64,000 nucleotides of DNA from Psychrobacter sp. I-STPA10 (lineage in GTDB: Bacteria > Pseudomonadota > Gammaproteobacteria > Pseudomonadales > Moraxellaceae): contig NZ_VFYU01000022.1 in NCBI RefSeq assembly GCF_021012795.1, positions 62,001 through 126,000 on the forward strand. Direction: 5' to 3'. The notes below the pieces were generated by a model, which did not search any database, was not told where the DNA came from, and saw only the letters and a list, made by a program, of their open reading frames with translations. The first letter of the stretch is position 1. Each line of letters opens with the position of its first letter. A program made the position numbers and the translations under genes. Shown piece by piece: positions 21,439 through 29,900 of the stretch.

Positions 21439-22881
21439 TTAGGCGGGAATTTGACGATAGCAAATACCTGCCATTTGTGCAGCCACACGCAATACTTGAG
21501 TGCTATATCCTACTTCATTATCATACCAAATATAAACAGTGGCATGATTATCAGTAACAATCGTTGCCTGTGCATCAATGATGCCTACCTGCTTAGTACC
21601 GACAAAATCTGTTGAAACTGCTTCTGTAGAATCTGTATAAGCGATTTGTGATTGCCATTGTTGACTATTAGCAACCTGTTGTAAAAACTGATTAAGCTCA
21701 GTAGCATCTGCAGGTGCTGTTTTTAGGTTTAAGTTCAAGATAGCCAAACTGACATTGGGTGTTGGTACACGGATGGCATTACCTGTTAACTTGCCATTTA
21801 ATTCTGGCAGCGCTTTACCCACTGCTTTTGCCGCACCCGTACTGGTAATGACCATATTTAGCACAGCACTACGACCACGACGATCTGACTTATGATAATT
21901 ATCAATCAAATTTTGATCATTGGTAAATGAGTGAATGGTCTCAACATGCCCCGTCTCAACACCATATTTATCATTAATAACCTTAAGTGTTGGTGTAATC
22001 GCATTGGTGGTACAGCTTGCTGCACTAACAATTTTATCATCAGCAATGGTATCATTATTAACACCATATACCACATTTTTGATATCACCTTTTGCAGGCG
22101 CAGTGAGTAGAACTTTTTGGCTACCAGTAGCTTGCAGGTGCTTCGATAATCCCTCTGTATCTTTCCATTTACCTGTATTATCAATGATTAAAGCATGGTC
22201 AATGCCATAGGCAGTATAATCAATTTCACTTGGATCATTGGCATAAATAAACTGCACAAAACGACCATTAACAATGATACCGTTATTTTGCTCATCAATA
22301 TCAATCGCACCACCAAATGAGCCATGAATAGAATCACGCTCTAGCAATGACGCACGTTTGTATAAATCATTATCAGCTCCAGGGCGCACCACAACTGCTT
22401 TTAATTGTAGACCTTTATCTGATGCCATTTGATCTAATAACAAACGCGTCAATATACGACCTATACGACCAAAGCCATATAACACCACATCAACTGCATC
22501 ACTTTGATAAGTCTGCTGCTCATCTGTGTTTGTTGCTGCTAATTGCTCGCTAATATCTGCACCATTCACCAATAGCTGTCCAATATCAACACGAGCATGG
22601 CTTAACTGTTTATGTGCTGCTAATGTCTGTACTGCCTGTAATACTTGAGTAACTGAAATTGATTGATTAGACGGACGAGTTTTGGTCGCATTTTGAATCA
22701 TTGCAAGCTGCGTGCTGGTTGGGATATTGGTTAGCAACTCACCAAACAAAGTGACTTGTATGTCCTGCTCTTCATCCAACTGATTAAGTAAACCAGTCAA
22801 TTCATGTGCCTGTTTTTGTTGATTCTTATAATTATTTAGCTGCTCTTGATGATGTTGACGTAATACCGTAGCGTTACTCAC
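21439..22881 (-). CDS. Glyceraldehyde-3-phosphate dehydrogenase-like protein with N-terminal extension
   Basis: An NAD(P)-dependent GAPDH fold of 480 residues, against about 335 for classical GAPDH. The N-terminal extension of about 130 residues is helical and Gln-rich (HHQEQLNNYKNQQKQAHEL). The Rossmann motif LYGFGRIGRI and the catalytic ASCTTN (Cys near residue 290) are present. HSFTNDQN and DRRGRSA, the phosphate-site blocks, are intact, as is YDNEVGYS. The GTG at 22881 has AGGA 8 nt upstream; an in-frame ATG at 22977 would add 32 non-native residues. A gluconeogenic role is plausible but unproven. Confidence 0.9.
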   Translation of the reverse strand: MSNATVLRQHHQEQLNNYKNQQKQAHELTGLLNQLDEEQDIQVTLFGELLTNIPTSTQLAMIQNATKTRPSNQSISVTQVLQAVQTLAAHKQLSHARVDIGQLLVNGADISEQLAATNTDEQQTYQSDAVDVVLYGFGRIGRILTRLLLDQMASDKGLQLKAVVVRPGADNDLYKRASLLERDSIHGSFGGAIDIDEQNNGIIVNGRFVQFIYANDPSEIDYTAYGIDHALIIDNTGKWKDTEGLSKHLQATGSQKVLLTAPAKGDIKNVVYGVNNDTIADDKIVSAASCTTNAITPTLKVINDKYGVETGHVETIHSFTNDQNLIDNYHKSDRRGRSAVLNMVITSTGAAKAVGKALPELNGKLTGNAIRVPTPNVSLAILNLNLKTAPADATELNQFLQQVANSQQWQSQIAYTDSTEAVSTDFVGTKQVGIIDAQATIVTDNHATVYIWYDNEVGYSTQVLRVAAQMAGICYRQIPA

Positions 22882-23248
22882 AATACGTGTCCTTATATAT
22901 GAAAAGTTTATATGAAAAAAAATAACTCTAAAAGATGAGCAAATATCATTACCATTACAATCATATTTATGGCTCATATTTAGATGTGTTTAAAATTGAC
23001 AGCAATACTAATAATTGATGCTAATAAATGTCTTTAATATAACATAAACATAGATCGCCTAAACATAATTAGCAAACTAATTTTATAGCATTATTTTCAA
23101 TGTTTCTAGTCTAGTTACTAGTCTAGATTTTCAGCGTTACAAACCTGTATTACTATTATAACTATCACTAGCAGCGTATGGTGAGACCAAAATAAATCAA
23201 ATGACTTATAGTCTATCTATTTTTTGAATTTGATAAATGTTTGGATGT
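22882..23248. other. Intergenic region upstream of the GAPDH-like gene
   Basis: No gene is recognised. A 9-bp direct repeat CTAGTCTAG occurs at 23106-23114 and 23118-23126 (period 12 bp), which could be an operator. The rest is AT-rich with no supported signal. Confidence 0.35.
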
Positions 23249-23815
23249 TTAATTACGCACATTGATCGGTGTATCACCTTGAGTATTTTTCGGTTTACTA
23301 GAATATAACTGGTCAGCAGCTAAAGTATGATTAGGTATCATTATCTGGTCATCATAAGCAGGGACACCTAAAGTATGCATATATTGTGTGTCTTTATTTA
23401 CATCATTAATATCCGCATTACTTTGAACATCCATGCGGTGTTGCGAATGCACCTCATCATTATCAATGGTCGCTAATGGTAAAAATGGATTGGTCGCAGC
23501 AGTGGCATTAGAAGCAGCATTAAGAGTTGAAGAGGTAGCGAAGGCACTGTATGCTGCTAAAGGAATAATAATGGCAAGGGCAATGGCAGTGTGCTTGAGT
23601 AATGTATCCATAAACAACCGCTGTGGAACAGTAGATGGTTGAGTATTGTGATTGCGCTGATGTTGATGATAATGTTTGTAATCTACACTGCTATCTTTTT
23701 TATTATGATGTTTTTGATCCGCAGCTTTTGTGTTATGGGCAACACGTGAGCTACCCCTTAGACAATTATCATTAATGTGATGTTTATTAGAGTGATGGCT
23801 TTGTTTCATATTCAT
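23249..23815 (-). CDS. Hypothetical membrane-anchored protein with His/Asn-rich N-terminus
   Basis: 188 residues with no recognised family. Residues 1-62 hold 11 histidines and many Asn, Gln and Lys, giving a polar, possibly metal-binding cytoplasmic tail. One hydrophobic segment at about 73-92 (LLKHTAIALAIIIPLAAYSA) is followed by a polar C-terminal part, presumably periplasmic. An alternative start at Met69 would turn the hydrophobic stretch into a signal peptide ending near FATSS. Neither start has a clear ribosome-binding site. Coding status rests on frame length and the plausible architecture. Confidence 0.5.
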   Translation of the reverse strand: MNMKQSHHSNKHHINDNCLRGSSRVAHNTKAADQKHHNKKDSSVDYKHYHQHQRNHNTQPSTVPQRLFMDTLLKHTAIALAIIIPLAAYSAFATSSTLNAASNATAATNPFLPLATIDNDEVHSQHRMDVQSNADINDVNKDTQYMHTLGVPAYDDQIMIPNHTLAADQLYSSKPKNTQGDTPINVRN

Positions 23816-24228
23816 AATATAAAATATAATCAGTCAGTATTTGGATGTTGAAAATATCAGCCTTATTTATTTCATATTTTTATCTATATTTTTTTTAATT
23901 TTTATTGGGTCGTATATTATTTAGTAAATAAACCAATTAAAATTAACTGTCAATTAACTAAAAATAACTAATATAAAGAATCAAATAATTTGAAAACTAA
24001 TATATCTTTAAATAAACATATTAATTCAATAGATGTAAATAAGAATAACGACTTGATATAATCATAGGATACTACTACCAAACTCACTATATTAACTATG
24101 TATATAAACGCAACGGTTTGTAAACTATCAATCCATAGTTTCCATTCATCATTCATATCATCGTTTCTTAGCAAGACTTTAACAAAATTTAACGATGAAG
24201 TTAAGTATTATTTTCCACTGATACAAAA
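23816..24228. other. Intergenic region upstream of the unknown membrane protein gene
   Basis: Very AT-rich. A 68-codon minus-strand frame (23968-24174) contains hydrophobic residues, but it has no ribosome-binding site or family resemblance, so I do not call it. No other signal was seen. Confidence 0.3.
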
Positions 24229-25488
24229 TTAAACCAAATTTTTAATAAAACTGCGAATACCCGCCACTTTATCTGCACCATACTGCCGAGCCATTGACAA
24301 ATCTTGTGGTGTCACTCCTCCCAATGCCACCACGGGCATTTGTGCTTGTGCAGCTAATAGTGAGAACTTAAACCAACCAAGTGTTAAGGCATTAGGATGT
24401 GTTTTGGTCGTACTGACTGGTGATAAAAATGCAGCAGCAATACTGGCATGTTGCTGATGAATTCGCTGTGCTGCTAACTGGTTAGCGTATTGCAAACTTT
24501 GTATATCGTGGCAGCTAACCGTTATTGCTAAATTATCAAATAGTGACAAGTGGTGGGAAGCATCTTGTTTATGTGACTGCTTCTGAGTTTGCATGACTTC
24601 TATCAGTTGCTGTTGATTAAGATGTTGTGCAACCAATTGCTGCTCAATAGTCTGATAAACATCGTACTGAGCTAATATATGTAGATCAGCAACTGATAAA
24701 ATTAACTTGATGTCTGTTCGAGTACGAACCAGTCCTTGTAATAATGCCACCAAACAGGCAGATTTTTCTAAATTTAGACTGTCCTCATCTATAAGAGAAA
24801 TAGAGTTTTTGGATAAATGATCACGTGCCTTAGTAAGCAACTCATCATTTTTACATAATGAGATATCCTCTAACTTATGACGCACATAAACACAAGCGTC
24901 TGGTGGCAAATGATGAATATGAAAATCTAGCCAGTGTTGTATACTTTCAAAGTCGGCTACTGGATAAGTAATAACCAGATGATCAGGCAACCGCAGCCAA
25001 TCGAGAATGACTTTATTCGCATCTGGCAATGGGCATTGTCCTGATAATAACTCACCATGACTTACCCAACACAAAGGCTGCCCCTCTTCCCCTAGTTGTT
25101 TATTTCTCAAGCTCTCATATTGGGCTTTTACTAATCCAACCCGATAAACATGCAAGCGAACTACTTTGTCACCTTGATTTTTATTTTTATAGCAATGACT
25201 GATGATTCCCATTTGATTAATAAGGGCTTGTCCCTCTATTTTTTGTGTTTGTGTTTGTGGTTGCAATTTATACTTTATATCAAAGTTAGCACACTGTAAC
25301 TGCAAACCTACCTCTTCATGTACCTCACGAATCAATGCTTGCAATGGATGCTCAAACAATTCAATTTTGCCACCAACAAACTCATAACGATTACCCTGAT
25401 GCTGCTTGCTACTACGAAATCCTAATAAGTATCTATCTTGATAATGCATCACAGCCACTGCCACATCTATTTGTTCTTTCGCACGCAT
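24229..25488 (-). CDS. Nudix hydrolase (MutT-like) fused to a thiamine-phosphate-synthase-like domain
   Basis: A two-domain protein of 419 residues. Residues 1-160 form a Nudix domain with a complete box: Gly40, Glu46 and REVHEEVGL at 54-62. The MutT role is cleaning 8-oxo-dGTP from the nucleotide pool. Residues from about 170 form a ThiE/TenI-like TIM barrel ending in VALGGVTPQDLSMARQYGADKVAGI. The ThiE half carries a Gln/His-rich low-complexity insertion (about 300-330) and I could not find its full catalytic set. Such fusions are known in gammaproteobacteria. AAGG lies 9 nt before the ATG. Confidence 0.88.
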   Translation of the reverse strand: MRAKEQIDVAVAVMHYQDRYLLGFRSSKQHQGNRYEFVGGKIELFEHPLQALIREVHEEVGLQLQCANFDIKYKLQPQTQTQKIEGQALINQMGIISHCYKNKNQGDKVVRLHVYRVGLVKAQYESLRNKQLGEEGQPLCWVSHGELLSGQCPLPDANKVILDWLRLPDHLVITYPVADFESIQHWLDFHIHHLPPDACVYVRHKLEDISLCKNDELLTKARDHLSKNSISLIDEDSLNLEKSACLVALLQGLVRTRTDIKLILSVADLHILAQYDVYQTIEQQLVAQHLNQQQLIEVMQTQKQSHKQDASHHLSLFDNLAITVSCHDIQSLQYANQLAAQRIHQQHASIAAAFLSPVSTTKTHPNALTLGWFKFSLLAAQAQMPVVALGGVTPQDLSMARQYGADKVAGIRSFIKNLV

Positions 25489-25519
25489 CGCTATTGACCT
25501 TTTTTATGATGGACTCTTC

Positions 25520-25736
25520 TAGGGTCTGTTAAACATTCATCTTCATAGGAAAAATTGAGAAAAATTTTCCTTAGTCAAGGCAATGAACACAGGTAGCTTT
25601 TGTTAATAACAGCGGGATATTAACCAGTTCATTAACGAAGAATAAGGTAAATTTAGCCAATTTTTACATGCAAGTAAAAAATAGCTGTATCCCTTATGGA
25701 TATTAGACTAACAGGGTGAAAGTTCAACAGCCCCTA
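25520..25736. mobile_element. Candidate non-autonomous element (MITE-like) bounded by 15-bp imperfect inverted repeats
   Basis: TAGGGTCTGTTAAAC (25520-25534) pairs with GTTCAACAGCCCCTA (25722-25736) at 13 of 15 positions. The 217-bp interior has no ORF but contains an internal palindrome around AGGAAAAATT and AATTTTCCT. No target-site duplication is obvious. Its ends look like IS termini, but I cannot name the family. It sits between the Nudix-ThiE gene and hemP. Confidence 0.5.
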
Positions 25737-25891
25737 TTAATACAGTTTTTATTAGGGTCTTTTGTGTCAGCTTTGAGGTAGATATGACCAACTTAGCCAC
25801 AAAATCAACCATATTATGAACTCTTAACTTCCTTATTATGCTACTAATTTTGATAATCAGCGAAAAAAATAAAAAAAATTTTAAAAAGTAC

Positions 25892-25920
25892 TTGCAATCG
25901 CAAGTGATATGTTTGATAAT
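25892..25920 (+). promoter_or_regulatory. Sigma70 promoter of hemP
   Basis: TTGCAA (25892-25897) and GATAAT (25915-25920) are separated by exactly 17 bp. The start site would fall near 25927, next to the Fur box. Confidence 0.65.
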
Positions 25921-25929
25921 TAACTCAAA

Positions 25930-25944
25930 TGATAATCATTATCA
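25930..25944 (+). promoter_or_regulatory. Fur box
   Basis: TGATAATCATTATCA is a perfect 7-1-7 palindrome. It matches 14 consecutive positions of the classical 19-bp GATAAT-based Fur consensus. It overlaps the predicted transcription start, so iron-loaded Fur would block initiation. Confidence 0.85.
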
Positions 25945-26112
25945 AATAAACCAATTAACTTACTTATTCAAAGCTCAACTTAAGGGTTACTTTTACTAAG
26001 TATACTAACATTGGTGAGTAAATGATAAAGATTTTCATTTTAACAAGCAATTTTTCATTTGCCAAACTTATCACTCTATTTGAACTAGAGTGTCACAAAA
26101 AAGGAACTAGCC

Positions 26113-26277
26113 ATGAATAATGTTATCTCACGCTCTTTACACTTACGTGATAATCAACTACCAATGTTGCAATCACAACACTTGTTTGCACTAACTAAAG
26201 AAGTACGTATTCAACATGAAGGTGAAGAGTATCGCTTACGTTTAACTCGTAATAATCGCCTAATTTTGACTAAATAA
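26113..26277 (+). CDS. hemP: Hemin uptake protein HemP
   Basis: A 54-residue small protein. The C-terminal half VRIQHEGEEYRLRLTRNNRLILTK matches the HemP family pattern: I-x-H-x-G-x-x-Y-x-L-R-x-T-R followed by L-I-L-T-K. A good AAGGA site lies 7 nt before the ATG. HemP is usually the first gene of Fur-controlled hemin uptake clusters and in some bacteria activates the heme receptor gene. Here no TonB receptor or ABC genes follow, so it stands alone under its own Fur box. Confidence 0.88.
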   Translation: MNNVISRSLHLRDNQLPMLQSQHLFALTKEVRIQHEGEEYRLRLTRNNRLILTK

Positions 26278-26995
26278 TGGAACATAAATGAGATTAAAAG
26301 GTATGGTGAAATAAGCAACAATAATAGATAAAATACATTGATAGACTCTTATCTGTTGTGCTTTAACCTATTGATAAGTTGTTTATTTCACTATCCGCCT
26401 CTTTACTTTTCCAACTCTATTTTTATACTCATTCATTAAAGTTTTGTTATAAATTTTAGATATTATGTATGACTAATAATCAAATAGAAATAGTAAGCCA
26501 CTTACTATTTCTTAAAATAAAAAATAATTAGGTTTGTAATAATTGTGTCATTTGTAATTGTAGTAAAGACTAATAAGAGAAGTTGTTTTTCTCTTATTAG
26601 CAACTTTAAAATAATATAACGACAAACAATAAAATAAATCAAAAGTAAAAGGATATAAAAATAAAATAATGGCTATTGGAGAGGTATCAAACAACCACTT
26701 AACAAAAATAATAAAGATAAATAATTAAAACTAAGACAATAAAAATAATAAAACAGATAATAATAACTATAAAATAATAATAATAAGCAACTTAAGTGCA
26801 GCTAGATTGATTGGAACTCATCTCCCCCTATCAACCTAGCTGCTTTACTTTATCTGCTACTTTTACTTTTCTTTTACCTTATAAGCCATCAATGGTGTTG
26901 TTTCCTATCAATCTTCTGATGCTAATATCCTTTTAACTACAGTTGATTACAGACAATGCAACTACCGTTTTGTAGTAATGCAACCTCAAGCAGAT
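26278..26995 (+). other. 700-bp non-coding region downstream of hemP with several strong stem-loops
   Basis: No ORF is supported. Three structures are visible. First, a long-range inverted repeat GTGAAATAAGCAAC (26306-26319) pairs with GTTGTTTATTTCAC (26378-26391) at 13 of 14 positions. Second, a perfect 12-bp hairpin runs 26570-26581 with 26589-26600. Third, a 13-bp hairpin with one mismatch runs 26798-26810 with 26831-26843; its loop contains TCTCCCCC. The region may be a 3' UTR or hold a small RNA. Confidence 0.4.
26798..26856 (+). ncRNA. Candidate small-RNA 3' end or terminator hairpin with C-rich loop
   Basis: The GCAGCTAG/CTAGCTGC hairpin, extended by TTGA/TCAA, is followed on the plus strand by the T-rich TTTACTTTATC. 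This is terminator-like but imperfect. The 20-nt loop includes CATCTCCCCCTA, which is complementary to Shine-Dalgarno-type purine tracts, as in known C-rich-loop regulatory RNAs. There is no homologue I recognise. Confidence 0.3.
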
Positions 26996-29900
26996 TTAAA
27001 ACTTCCAACTATAGACCATATCAACCGTATTTTCTGCAGCAGCAGTGGCTTCAATGTAGATACGTCTGGTTAACTGATAGCGCAATGAAAAACTACTTTC
27101 TGCATTAAATACCCCCACACCATAGCGTATGTATAAATCTGGAGTGATATAACCTGTCACATTGACGTTGGTATCCTGACCTGTACCAGCAGCATCTACT
27201 GTCAGGCTTTGTAAACCAAAGGCTTGACCAATAGAGTTTGTCAGTCCTCGTGTACTGCTTAAGCCAAAACTAAGACCCGCAGCAGCTAAATTATTTGTTA
27301 CCTTTGTACGGAAACCCTCTTTACTAATCTGCGTGCTGCCTGAGCTTGATAGGCTACCTGTCACCAGTGCATTCATCGCCTGTTCTTGAGTCAAACCTGC
27401 ATTATTAAATACGATGATATTTGGTTCAGCTACTTTACCATTAATACGAACACCGACAGTTTTGCCTTCAATCTCTTTGATCGCCTCAATACTAAGAGCA
27501 GGATTTTTGACATCACCATCAAAGCGAATTTGTCCATAATTTAGCTCTAAATTTTGTCCAAACGCATCAATTTTACTTCGCCGTGCAACCTGTATCACAC
27601 CACGAGCCTGCATCACACCTTGACCTTGCTGAGTCACATAAATTGCACCGGCAAGCGGGATAGTGGCACCAAAGCCTCTAAAATTGACCTCCGAACCCAA
27701 ATCAATACCAATATTAGCATTGATAGACCATGGCTTGGATATTGCTAATACTTCATTGATATTACCAATCATACGTCGATCTAGTACCACCACATCCTCT
27801 GATTTGGTAATCACATCTTTACTGGCTTCAGGAGGTCGAATGGTTGCCTCTGGTACAGTAACAGCGCCTTCAATATTGACATAACGCTGCGTCGGACGCA
27901 CAATAATATCCAAATCAGGATTGATTTCAGCATAGAGCAATGGCGGCTGAGAAATGATTAGTTTGTGCCCAGAGATACTTAGTTTTGCTTGTAACTCTTG
28001 CTGCCAGTCTATAGTTCCCTCTAAGACACCATTACCCTCACCACTGTTAAATGTTCCATTCAATGTTGCTGTCTGTCCACGTACACGTGCCTTAGCATTG
28101 ATATTACTCAGATTGACTGGCATATCAAGCATGGCTATCCGACCATTTTTGAGGTTAATATCCCCATAAAATACTGGACTACTTAGCGTACCACCTAAGC
28201 CACCTGCCATGGTGGCATTACCTTCTAATACCCGCATACCTGGGAAGAATGGCTTAAATATCGCTAAATTAAGCTCATTTAAAACCAATGCCCCCGAAAT
28301 GGGCTTACTAGGTGCATACGGATCTAATAAAATATCTGCATATCCTCGACCACCACGACCAGTATTGATATCTGTACGCAGTTTTAAGCCTTTTGCTGTT
28401 GATTTTGCTATCAATGAGACACGCTTATAACTGATGGATACAGGCTGGCTATCACCATCTTGGATCAAACCTACCCGTCCATTATCAGTAAACATGGTTG
28501 CATTGATATTAGGCTGCCCACCTTTCTCCCAGCTCAGCATTGCCTTACCATTAACTTGTGCCTGCCAGTCGATATCACTGGGTAAAAATGGTGAGAATAA
28601 AGAAGTATCTAACTGCTGTACCACAAGATTTATTTGTCCTTGCTGTTGTGAGACAAATAAGTTATCACGCAAGCATAATTTGCCTGTTTGTTTCACTGCC
28701 TGCCAACAATGTGCTGCCAGTTGTACACTTTTATTATTGATATCTGCAACCAATTCAGCAGGTTGTTTTTGTTGTAAAGTGACATATTTCGATGTCACTT
28801 CGCCTTTACCTATGACACCATTCCAACGCATTTGCTGATGATTAAAACCGCCTTTGAGTAAGGCTTTCACTGTGGCTTGTGTGTCTGCAACTTCTAAATT
28901 GACACTATGCTCTGCTTCTGTCCCATCAAAAACTAAGTTGAGTTGACTAAAGTCCCGACCAGCGGCTTTTAACCCTGTGGCAGCAAGCACCATTTGGCTT
29001 GGACTTTTACCCAAATTAACGATTTTACCTTTGGCATGTCCTTGGGTTAGTACAAACTCTGCCATGGCAAGCTGATCAGCGACTAGATCTACATAAATGG
29101 TTGGTAATGCTTGCCCTTTAGGTTGCAGCCAAATGATCCCACCTTTGATTCGACCCGCCAATTGTTCAGAAATTTTATCTAAACTATGAATATTGACCTG
29201 AGCTTGTAGGTTTTGAGCATCACCGTTTGCCACAATCTCATTTTCTGCCCAACGAATTGTTAAATTGTTAGCATCCAACTGTTCAGCAATCGCTTGTACT
29301 TGTGTGACTTGCTGCTGTGCATCTGCTTGCTGAAGCTTTTTGAGATACGATTGCATATCTTGTGGCAAATGTAAGGTCGCCTCAAGACTACCCGTGGCTA
29401 ATAAAGGCTGTCCTTTCAGCGTACCACTGACATCAATTTGCGGTAGGTGTACAATTTGTGTCTGCTTACCCCATTGACCAGTGGTGATAATATCTCCTGA
29501 GAGTGCGCTGGGCATATCTGCGACAAAATAGCCGATATTAAACTGATCCATTGTCGCATTGATGTCCCATTTTATATCTTGGGATACATCAATATCACCT
29601 TGAGCAGTGATGCCACCAGCGTCTCCATTAAAGCTAAATTGATGCAGTTTAATACGCTGTGCATTACCATCGGCATCAACCACCAGTTTGCCTTTTGGTA
29701 AATCAGAAGTATCTAAGCTACCATTAAATTTGACAGCAAACTTAGACAGGTTACCAAACTTGCTGCCATCTTGTTGCCAATGCCCTTGACTGACTAAGTT
29801 ACCAGAGACGATGCCTTTGGTCTGGGGCACAAAAGCACCAATATTGAAGTTATCTGTATCTGCTTTGATATCCCAGCCAATACCCTGACGCAAATCAATA

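Noticed and set aside
23968-24174. 68-codon minus-strand ORF with hydrophobic segments
   Set aside because: No ribosome-binding site, extremely AT-rich and no family resemblance; the hydrophobic composition is what random AT-rich DNA gives.
28434-28838. 134-codon plus-strand ORF opposite tamB
   Set aside because: A shadow frame antisense to a clear TamB coding sequence; no start signal or family match.
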